The notes below the pieces were generated by a model, which worked only from the letters and a program-made list of their open reading frames with translations, made no database searches and was not told where the DNA came from. Below, one piece after another: positions 58,213 through 64,000 of a stretch of DNA of 64,000 nucleotides (position 1 is the first letter of the stretch; each line of letters begins with the position of its first letter). Location: assembly GCA_027080775.1 (NCBI GenBank), contig JALWPV010000011.1:186001-250000 (forward strand), in the 5' to 3' direction. Position numbers and translations under genes: made by a program. The stretch comes from Acidilobaceae archaeon (GTDB taxonomy: Archaea > Thermoproteota > Thermoprotei_A > Sulfolobales > Acidilobaceae).

Positions 58213-58710
58213 CTACGCCTCCCCAGCCGCCTGCTGGGCCTGCATCTGCTTCTTCCACTGCTCGACCACGTCGTACCCGAATATTGCCTTGAGCATCTCC
58301 CTACCCTCCTGCGTTACCCTATCGGGATCCCAGGGCGGGTCGAATGTAATCTCTACCACTACATCCTCGGCCTCGGGGACCGCCTCCCTGACCGCTTCCT
58401 CGGCGAATGCTGCCACAGTACCAACTACGGGGCATCCAACGGCTGTGAGTGTCATCAATATGTATATGACGGGCTTGCCGCTCTCACCCTTCTCGACGTG
58501 TATCTCGTATATTAAGCCCAGGTCATACACGTTGACGGGTATCTCGGGGTCGTAGACATCCTTTAAGGCCTTAATTATCCTCTCTATGATCTCGGGATCG
58601 CCACTTACCACGACCCCATCCTTATTCCTCACTATCTTCTTGCCGCCAGCGCCGCCTCCTGCGTCCTCCCCTACATTGCGCTCACTCAAGTCTTGATTCA
58701 CCCCAGCCAA
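58213..58710 (-). CDS. MIP18-family (DUF59) iron-sulfur assembly protein
   Basis: The 165-residue protein has a Gly-rich start and the MIP18 core from about residue 35: KDVYDPEIPVNVYDLGLIYEI, the MTLTAVGCPVVGTVAAFAEEAV motif with the family cysteine, and VEITFDPPWDPDRVT. SufT/MIP18 proteins help insert Fe-S clusters into targets such as the UDG and radical-SAM proteins in this window. The last ~25 residues are Gln/Ala-rich. Confidence 0.92.
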   Translation of the reverse strand: MAGVNQDLSERNVGEDAGGGAGGKKIVRNKDGVVVSGDPEIIERIIKALKDVYDPEIPVNVYDLGLIYEIHVEKGESGKPVIYILMTLTAVGCPVVGTVAAFAEEAVREAVPEAEDVVVEITFDPPWDPDRVTQEGREMLKAIFGYDVVEQWKKQMQAQQAAGEA

Positions 58711-58748
58711 TCTCCGCGGGGCTAGGGCTTCGCCGAGGGAATATAGCC

Positions 58749-58928
58749 TCAGCTACTTGTCCTCCCCCTCTCTCTGAGGTAGACTAGAAGCGAGGCCAGG
58801 TATGGCGTGGCTAGGAGAAAGGCTAGGGAGGAGTAGAAGCACGTACTGCAGTGGAGCCACCCGGAGACTATGGCTGACAGTGTGGCTGCCGAGGCTAGGG
58901 CTATGAAGAGCTTAATCTGGGTGCCCAC
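58749..58928 (-). CDS. Small predicted membrane protein
   Basis: A 59-residue product from GTG 58928 with two hydrophobic segments (about residues 4-22 and 27-48) and a basic tail RERGRTSS; two cysteines (CSTC) lie between the helices. It overlaps the end of the CinA-like gene by 17 bases. Being short and hydrophobic, it is weakly supported, but the codon context fits a coupled gene. Confidence 0.5.
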   Translation of the reverse strand: MGTQIKLFIALASAATLSAIVSGWLHCSTCFYSSLAFLLATPYLASLLVYLRERGRTSS

Positions 58929-59763
58929 AGGACCTCTTGGTAACCTTGCCACCAAGCCTCTCAGCCTCGGACGCTATCTTCTCTGAGATTGACTCGGCCA
59001 GCCTCTTGGCCTCCTCTTCGCTGGGGGCGCTCGCCAGGACCCTCACGTCGAGGATCGGGCCCAAGACCTCGTGGCCCTTGGGGTGGCTCTTAATGTAGGC
59101 TGAGGGGTTCCTCCTCGCTAGCTCCTCGAGTACTGGGGCCAGGCCGGACTCGGGCACTCCCTCAATCACGGTCGAGCACTCCCAGAGAGCCATTGGCGGC
59201 GCTATCTTCTTCAGCTCTGGTACGACGTAGTTATCGAAGATAGCCTCCATCTCGGCTGGAACCCCTGGCAGCGACACAACCATAACTCCGTTATGCTCCA
59301 CGAGAACGCCGGGAGCCGCTCCAGCAGGGTTGGGTAGGGGCTTCGAGCCCTTAGGTAAGCGAGCCATCTTCTCGCGTTCGGGGGTCAGAGGCAGGTTCTT
59401 CTTGGAGTAGAACTCCTCGACCATTTTCAGGGCCTTAGGGTTTAGCTCCAGGGGCCTACCCAAGGCCTCGGCCACGGCTTCGAGTGTCTTGTCATCATAG
59501 GTGGGGCCAAGTCCCCCAGTCGTGATTATTACTCTGGCCCTCCCCAGGCCTCTACGCATCTCCTCAACTATGTCCTCCAGGGAGTCGGGGACCTTTATGA
59601 TCCTCCTCACTCTGAAGCCTAGGAATGTGAGCCTGCGGGCGAGCCACGCCGAGTTCGTATCAACAATCCTACCTATGAGCAATTCATTACCTATAGCTAG
59701 TATCCACGCCTCAGGCTGGGATGAGGAGCCTGGCACGGCTGGATCACCAGTACCCGCTCTCAT
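58912..59763 (-). CDS. CinA/MoaB-like molybdopterin-binding-fold protein
   Basis: The 283-residue protein has the MoCF fold: AWILAIGNELLIGRIVDTNSAWLARRL, VIITTGGLGPTYDDKTLEAVAEAL and VVSLPGVPAEMEAIF. It matches the N-terminal domain of CinA and archaeal homologues, which have been linked to NMN/nucleotide metabolism rather than molybdopterin. The ATG at 59763 is chosen since a TATA-like element at 59826-59834 would place the mRNA start after the upstream ATG/GTG codons. Downstream of SHMT on the same strand. Confidence 0.85.
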   Translation of the reverse strand: MRAGTGDPAVPGSSSQPEAWILAIGNELLIGRIVDTNSAWLARRLTFLGFRVRRIIKVPDSLEDIVEEMRRGLGRARVIITTGGLGPTYDDKTLEAVAEALGRPLELNPKALKMVEEFYSKKNLPLTPEREKMARLPKGSKPLPNPAGAAPGVLVEHNGVMVVSLPGVPAEMEAIFDNYVVPELKKIAPPMALWECSTVIEGVPESGLAPVLEELARRNPSAYIKSHPKGHEVLGPILDVRVLASAPSEEEAKRLAESISEKIASEAERLGGKVTKRSCGHPD

Positions 59764-59825
59764 CCCTTCGGGGCGCCGCGCCCCTGTCCGCGGGTCGGCG
59801 CGCCATACTGCCATGCCTAGCGACC

Positions 59826-59834
59826 CCTTATACA
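59826..59834 (-). promoter_or_regulatory. TATA-like element before the CinA-like gene
   Basis: Minus strand GTGTATAAG, about 65 bases before ATG 59763 and just inside the gap after the SHMT stop. It argues for the shorter protein and for a promoter of its own. Confidence 0.45.
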
Positions 59835-59841
59835 CTTACCG

Positions 59842-61146
59842 CTAGTGGCTCAGGTCTAGGAGGCTGGTGACGGGTTCCCCTAGCTCCCTCTCGTCCAGCG
59901 CGTAGTGGATCCTCAGGAAGTTGGATCTGAACTCCGCCACGTCCCTGGCGACGCTCTCCGGGTCCTCCCTATCAATCAGAACCCTCTTAAAGAACCTCGC
60001 TATCTCCTCCATCTCATCCTTGCCCATGCCGAAGCGCGTCATCTCCTGGACTCCTAGGCGCAGCCCACTGGGGTCCTTAACGTCCTCCGGCTTATCGTAT
60101 GGTAGGAGGTTCTTGTTCACTATTATGTTAGCCCTCTCGAGAAGCGTGGCGGCCTTAGCGCCCCTGCCCTGAGCCCTTACATCAACGAGCACCTGGTGGC
60201 TCCGGGTATACCCTAAATGCTCCCCGAGGACCTTGAAGCCCTCTGCAGCCAGGGCCTCGGCGAGCCTTCTGGCGTTAGACACGATCGCCTTAGCATAGTC
60301 CTCGCCGTAGAGCTTCATCTCGACCGCCGTCACGGCCGTGGCGGGTAGCCTGTGGAGGTGGTGGTTACTCACGAACCACGGAAAGACGACCTTGCTTATG
60401 GCCTTGAATAGATCCCGGTCCCTCGAGGCTATGAGGCCCCCCTGGGGGCCGGGGAAGGTTTTGTGTGTAGACGCGGTCATGACGTCGGCTCCCCTATCCA
60501 GGGGGTTGGGCCACGCCTTGCCTACGATCAAGCCCAGCACGTGGGCGGCATCGTATACTACCCGTGCGCCCACGCTATGCGCGATGGGCGCCAGCTCCTT
60601 GACGGGGTGGGGGAAGAGGTACACGCTGCCCCCGAGCACTATAAACTTTGGTTTGACCTCCTCAATCAACTTGGCAGCCTTATCGGCATCGACGTTCATG
60701 GAATCGGGATCGTAGGGCATCTCCACGTGCTCTATACCCAGGGCGCCCAGCGTGCCAAACTTGGTATGGCTAACGTGCGCCCCCGCCTGGACAGGCGCAA
60801 TGACGGCCTTATCTCCCGGGCCAGCTAGGACCCTGAAGGTGGAGGCGTTAGCCACGGTCCCACTCACTGGCCTGAGGTCGACGTAGGCGCCTCCCAGTAG
60901 CTCGCCCATGAACTCCTGCGTGGCACTCTCAATCTCGTCGATATACCTAGTTCCCTGGTAGTATCTCTTGAAGGGCTTGCCCTCCGCGTACCTGTGCATG
61001 AAATCGCTTACATAAACCTTGAGTGCGAGTGGGCTCATGACGTTCTCGCTTGCTATCAGGTTAATAGCCCTCCTCATGCGCCACTCGTTGTTCTCCCTCG
61101 TGAATCTAATCACGTTCCTCAGGAACTCGTACTCGGACGCCTGCAA
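59842..61146 (-). CDS. glyA: Serine hydroxymethyltransferase
   Basis: PLP enzyme linking serine, glycine and the one-carbon pool (in crenarchaea with a modified folate/pterin). The 434-residue protein has [11 protein letters not shown] near the start, the PLP lysine in [14 protein letters not shown], and [12 protein letters not shown] near the end. Length is standard for archaea. Probably expressed separately from the CinA-like gene. Confidence 0.96.
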   Translation of the reverse strand: MQASEYEFLRNVIRFTRENNEWRMRRAINLIASENVMSPLALKVYVSDFMHRYAEGKPFKRYYQGTRYIDEIESATQEFMGELLGGAYVDLRPVSGTVANASTFRVLAGPGDKAVIAPVQAGAHVSHTKFGTLGALGIEHVEMPYDPDSMNVDADKAAKLIEEVKPKFIVLGGSVYLFPHPVKELAPIAHSVGARVVYDAAHVLGLIVGKAWPNPLDRGADVMTASTHKTFPGPQGGLIASRDRDLFKAISKVVFPWFVSNHHLHRLPATAVTAVEMKLYGEDYAKAIVSNARRLAEALAAEGFKVLGEHLGYTRSHQVLVDVRAQGRGAKAATLLERANIIVNKNLLPYDKPEDVKDPSGLRLGVQEMTRFGMGKDEMEEIARFFKRVLIDREDPESVARDVAEFRSNFLRIHYALDERELGEPVTSLLDLSH

Positions 61147-61210
61147 GCCTAATCATCCTCCATGATCTATTATCCCCGCCGCACTATTTCCCCCTTATGG
61201 GGGCTGGCGC

Positions 61211-62023
61211 TTGACTGGGGTCCCGCGCCGCTATTATCGTAGTGTTGGGGAGAGCCTCTCTGTCCTAGGCCTCGGCACATGGGCTATACGCGACTACCGG
61301 GCCGCTGAGGAGGTCCTAGTCAAGGCTGTCACCGAGTATGGGGTGAATAGCATTGATACCGCCGAGATATACGGTGGCGGCCTTGCAGAACAGCTCGTTG
61401 GCAGGGTTGCCTCGAGGGTAGGTAGGGACGAGGTATTCATAACCACCAAGCTACCGCCGGAGAGGTTCCGCACACGGGAGAGCGCTGTTAAAGCTGCAAG
61501 GGCCTCACTTTCCAGAATGAATCTGAGGGATGTGGACCTGCTCTTAATTCACTGGCCCGACCCCCTGGTGCCCGTAGAGAGGCTGGTAAGGAACTTGGAG
61601 GCCGTGGCGGATGAAGGCCTCGCCAGGTATGTCGGTGTGAGCAACTTCAGCAAGACCCTCCTAGAAGAGGCGATGGAGGCAGCGAGGAAGTACGAGATCG
61701 CGGCTGATCAGATTCACTATAGCATAGTAGAGAAGGGGCCCGAGAGGGAGAGTCTAATAATGCTAGCGGCAGAGCGTGGCCTTATGGTACAGGCATATAG
61801 GGTCATAGAGAGGGGTGGCGTGGCCCTCGATGAGGGCTTGGCTGGGATAGCAGGTGAGCTGGGCCTTAGCCCTGTTCAGCTAGCGGTAGCATACGTCATT
61901 AATGGGTGCATCACATGTATGGCTCTAGTGAAGACGGAGACCCTCGATCACCTGGAGGAGCTGGTCAACGCCGCTACCCTAAGGCTCTCGGAGGACGTGT
62001 TGAGTAAGCTCCGCCGTATATAA
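61211..62023 (+). CDS. Aldo/keto reductase
   Basis: NADPH-dependent carbonyl reductase of 270 residues. The barrel shows LGLGTWAIRDY at the start, NSIDTAEIYGGG with the catalytic Asp and Tyr, EVFITTKL with the catalytic Lys, and LLIHWPDP with the His. YVGVSNFS and a C-terminal ALVKTETLDHLEE follow. Substrate unknown. TTG start; divergent from SHMT. Confidence 0.93.
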   Translation: MTGVPRRYYRSVGESLSVLGLGTWAIRDYRAAEEVLVKAVTEYGVNSIDTAEIYGGGLAEQLVGRVASRVGRDEVFITTKLPPERFRTRESAVKAARASLSRMNLRDVDLLLIHWPDPLVPVERLVRNLEAVADEGLARYVGVSNFSKTLLEEAMEAARKYEIAADQIHYSIVEKGPERESLIMLAAERGLMVQAYRVIERGGVALDEGLAGIAGELGLSPVQLAVAYVINGCITCMALVKTETLDHLEELVNAATLRLSEDVLSKLRRI

Positions 62024-62122
62024 GTGTAGACGGGGGGTTACTGGTGTCACCTGTTTAATATCGTCCCTCCACTAGTTAGGCCTCCGGTTCTCTAAGGCAT
62101 TCTCCGGGGAGGGGGGTCCCTG

Positions 62123-62578
62123 GTGGCTAGTGTAGATGCAGCTCTAATAACCGTGAACTTGGCTGTAGACGAGCCCATCGAGTACAGCGCTTTCGTGGAG
62201 AAGGTAATCAGAGCCGCCGATAAGGTGAGGAGGGAGTACGGCATAGCCGTGAGGGTAGAGGTGCCCTCAACGACGTACTTCGATCCGCTTAGGGGTTGGG
62301 TGCACAACTTAGCCGTGGATGAAGCGTCCGGCGGCCGTGGAGCCCCGCATTTCTCTATAATTAGAGATGGAGCCGCTGTAGAGGTGACAATAAGCGATGA
62401 GTGCAGAGATGATGAGCTTGAGAGGGCTCTACTCGAGGCAGCTCTGGCGATAATGTCTCCGAAGACTGCTTCGGATGATGCAAGCCATGTTTATTCCAGC
62501 TATAACAGAGACCCAGGATCCTTCGCTTCAGGCGAATATTTAATTGAAATCGCCGTAGAGGGAAGCGCTGCCATGTAA
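62123..62578 (+). CDS. Protein of unknown function
   Basis: The 151-residue product looks like an alpha/beta domain (AALITVNLAVDEPIEYSAFVEKVIRAADKVRREYGIAVRVEV, then HFSIIRDGAAVEVTIS, helix DELERALLEAALAIM) and a polar tail. The first part loosely recalls thioredoxin- or ACT-like folds. No catalytic motif. TTTAATAT about 65 bases upstream may be its TATA box. GTG start. Confidence 0.6.
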   Translation: MASVDAALITVNLAVDEPIEYSAFVEKVIRAADKVRREYGIAVRVEVPSTTYFDPLRGWVHNLAVDEASGGRGAPHFSIIRDGAAVEVTISDECRDDELERALLEAALAIMSPKTASDDASHVYSSYNRDPGSFASGEYLIEIAVEGSAAM

Positions 62579-62651
62579 GCTCCAGTAAGATATCGCTAAA
62601 AATGGGCTCGATATTAGCATCGACTGCCTCCTCGTGATGGCAGGGTAGCCC

Positions 62652-62855
62652 TTAGAGCCTCTCAGGCGAGGCCCTCCTAGCGTCGGGGAGGCCTAGGGCG
62701 TGGCCTATAACGTGTGAAACCAGATCTCGTGGGCTAGTGAAGAGCGCGCCGCAGAGCGGGCATACGTAGAAACCCTTCTCGTCGACGTCCACGCGTAACC
62801 TAGACCCAGAATATTCGACAACAACTTCCTTGTGGGAACGCTCCGCCTCCACCAT
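62652..62855 (-). CDS. Single C2H2 zinc-finger mini-protein
   Basis: A 67-residue protein. Residues about 32-52 form a classic finger, CxxC-x12-HxxxH (CPLCGALFTSPRDLVSHVIGH), after a short basic/acidic beta-like N-terminus (VVVEYSGSRLRVDVDEKGFYV). One isolated finger could bind protein or nucleic acid; such mini-proteins occur in archaea with unknown roles. The structured GC-rich gap lies directly upstream. Confidence 0.7.
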   Translation of the reverse strand: MVEAERSHKEVVVEYSGSRLRVDVDEKGFYVCPLCGALFTSPRDLVSHVIGHALGLPDARRASPERL

Positions 62856-63145
62856 GCTTCCTCGCCCCTACGCAGCTACTGGAGCACCCACGTTACCAGT
62901 AGAGGGGCGGTCCTCACCGGCTCGACCCTCCCCATCGCCCCCTCTCTCGGGGGGCTCTGAGGGTTCGGGCTAGGGCCTAGTCACCCCGCCAGAGGCTGTG
63001 CCCCGCCTGACCGTTCCGCCGCCATCTTCATCCCCCCATGGGGGGTCTCGGCGGACGTGAGACCGGCGGGGCCCTGATATGTAGGGGGTGGTTGCAGGCT
63101 CTTTAGCTCTCCCCCCTCGAGCGCGCCCCGGAGGGGCTAGCGGGT
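62856..63145. other. GC-rich structured intergenic region, no gene recognised
   Basis: 290 bases without a convincing protein frame. Visible structures: a CCCCCC-AT-GGGGGG palindrome (63031-63044), a stem GGTCTC/GAGACC around a 9-base loop (about 63043-63063) and alternative pairing CCGCCG/CGGCGG around both. The base composition is more C/G-skewed than the neighbours. I looked for SRP RNA, RNase P RNA, 5S rRNA and C/D boxes on both strands and saw no adequate match. Candidate structured RNA or leader of the isomerase gene. Confidence 0.4.
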
Positions 63146-63760
63146 TTGCCCGCGTCCGAGGCTCTAAACGCTATGAGGGAGATAGCGGCCTTCATCGAGA
63201 AGGCTGCCTCGGAGATAGATCCTAGGCAGGTCGACGAGTTCATAGACCTCCTAGTTGACGTTTATAAGGCTAATGGCAACCGCAAGATACTAGTCATGGG
63301 GGCCGGACGCAGCGGCCTGGTGGGTAGAGCCTTTGCAATGAGGCTCATGCATCTAGGGTTCACTGTCTACGTGCTCGGCGACACAATAGTACCCAGCGTG
63401 ACAAACCGCGACGTTGTAATAGCTATATCAGGCTCCGGCAAGACGAGGCTCATAGTGACGGCCGCCGAGGCGGCTAAGGCCGTGGGGGCCAGGATAGTTG
63501 CAATAACTACCTTCCCCGAGAGTCCTCTTGGCAGGTTGGCTGATATAGTCGTGAAGATCCCCGGGAGAACGAAGGAGGCGTTCAAGATGGATGACTACTT
63601 CGCCAGGCAGATCCTGGGCATACACGCCCCCCTGGCCCCCCTGGGCACGCTCTTCGAGGACACGACCCTCGTGTTCCTCGACGGTGTGATATACGAGCTC
63701 ATGGGCAGGCTAGGCGTCAGTGAGGAGGAAATGAAGAAGAGGCACGCCAACATAGAGTAG
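63146..63760 (+). CDS. hxlB: 6-phospho-3-hexuloisomerase (SIS domain)
   Basis: Interconverts hexulose-6-phosphate and fructose-6-phosphate; in archaea this is the reverse ribulose-monophosphate route that supplies pentoses. The 204-residue protein has the SIS fold: [51 protein letters not shown], and the C-terminal [12 protein letters not shown] typical of PHI. TTG start. No hexulose-phosphate synthase (HxlA) is adjacent within the window. Confidence 0.93.
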   Translation: MPASEALNAMREIAAFIEKAASEIDPRQVDEFIDLLVDVYKANGNRKILVMGAGRSGLVGRAFAMRLMHLGFTVYVLGDTIVPSVTNRDVVIAISGSGKTRLIVTAAEAAKAVGARIVAITTFPESPLGRLADIVVKIPGRTKEAFKMDDYFARQILGIHAPLAPLGTLFEDTTLVFLDGVIYELMGRLGVSEEEMKKRHANIE

Positions 63761-63778
63761 GGGCGGGGAGGCGCCCTG

Positions 63779-64000
63779 GTGACCCTCAGAGTCCTCAGAC
63801 CCTTCGACCCGTGGAACAGCCCCCTCTGCACCTGCCCCTTCAAGTATAGCCTAAACCCTTACACCGGCTGCAGCTTCAGATGCCTCTACTGCTACGCCAC
63901 AGCCTACATAGGGGTTAGGGACAGCACACCGAAGCGCGGCCTCATAAGGGACCTACTCCACGACCTTAGGATACTACCACCGGGGATCCTAGTCAACCTC
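63779..64000 (+). CDS. Radical-SAM protein (SPL-type), cut by window end
   Basis: The first 74 codons of a gene on the plus strand. The iron-sulfur motif reads CSFRCLYC (CxxxCxxC), preceded by FKYSLNPYTG and followed by YATAY, as in the spore-photoproduct-lyase-like radical-SAM proteins of archaea. The GTG starts 18 bases after the PHI stop, so cotranscription is likely. Function of the full protein cannot be inferred further. Confidence 0.85.
   Translation, partial: MTLRVLRPFDPWNSPLCTCPFKYSLNPYTGCSFRCLYCYATAYIGVRDSTPKRGLIRDLLHDLRILPPGILVNL

Noticed and set aside
62856-63145. SRP RNA, RNase P RNA or 5S rRNA in the structured gap
   Set aside because: Conserved cores (SRP helix-8 loop, RNase P GAGGAAAGUCC-type block, 5S box) are not present on either strand.
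1-64000. CRISPR array, IS element, integrase, toxin-antitoxin or defence island
   Set aside because: No regularly spaced repeats, transposase, integrase or Cas/toxin motifs were recognised. The one DNA methyltransferase has no nuclease partner.

Overview
The window is a gene-dense stretch of a hyperthermophilic crenarchaeal chromosome. The evidence is eukaryote-like ribosomal proteins (L44e, S27e, S17e, L37e), aIF2-alpha, Nop10, Rpo8, TFE, aRF1, a thermosome subunit, ether-lipid genes (CarS, G1P dehydrogenase), archaeosine TGT, an ESCRT-III-like protein, short TATA-type promoters and frequent GTG/TTG starts. A PAN ATPase, two proteasome beta subunits and a WhiP-like protein point to Desulfurococcales, perhaps the Pyrodictium/Hyperthermus/Pyrolobus group. 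That placement is inference, not a database result. I see no IS element, prophage, CRISPR array, rRNA operon or obvious genomic island; this is mostly core genome.

Layout. 1-1.9 kb: translation operon (L44e, S27e, aIF2-alpha, Nop10). 1.9-3.5 kb: CarS, a RecA-fold ATPase and a winged-helix protein. 3.5-7.5 kb: membrane-anchored Lon-type (S16) protease, family-4 UDG, DPM-like glycosyltransferase, and a small gene with a C/D-box guide RNA gene beside it. 7.7-13 kb: TIP49 ATPase, tRNA-Lys with an insertion, RibL-like enzyme, endonuclease V, proteasome beta (inactive-looking), TFIIB-type zinc ribbon, NOG1. 13-25 kb: RtcA, two RNA-modification or RNA-binding genes, FKBP, G1P dehydrogenase, active proteasome beta, aCPSF1, MCTS1-like PUA protein, LSm/L37e, prolidase, lipid-type reductase, second C/D-box RNA. 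24.7-33 kb: Cgi121 overlapping a MoaD-like/phosphoribosyltransferase fusion, S17e, thermosome, Fap7-like kinase, HerA-like membrane ATPase, Rpo8, LSm, TgtA. 32.7-35.2 kb: PAC2 chaperone, separate TGT C-terminal/PUA protein, PAN. 35.3-40.6 kb: a tightly overlapping co-directional chain (MBF1, HflX, Trm56, TFE, C5-methyltransferase, SPOUT-like, PhoU/TrkA-C). 40.6-49 kb: NreA, WhiP-like with a repeat-rich intergenic region, OTCase, TsaC, aRF1, NMNAT, S2P protease. 49-64 kb: small Cys4 and HTH proteins, carbamate kinase, cDPG-synthetase family, AglB/STT3, ESCRT-III-like, SerS, MIP18, SHMT, aldo/keto reductase, a C2H2 mini-protein, a structured GC-rich intergenic region, PHI isomerase and a cut-off radical-SAM gene.

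Themes. Proteolysis (two beta subunits, PAN, PAC2-type chaperone, S16 and S2P membrane proteases), RNA modification (TgtA and its split partner, Trm56, m5C enzyme, TsaC, Cgi121, two guide RNAs), repair/replication (UDG and NreA with PCNA-binding-like tails, endonuclease V, WhiP) and N-glycosylation (DPM-like GT, AglB) dominate. The most unusual items are the ubiquitin-fold/phosphoribosyltransferase fusion with an internal Gly-Gly, the tRNA-Lys insertion carrying a copy of its own 5' flank, the inverted-repeat cluster beside the WhiP-like gene, and altered key residues in aRF1, TFE, one proteasome beta, PAN and the m5C methyltransferase. Protein domain calls come from recognising motifs by eye; no searches were run.
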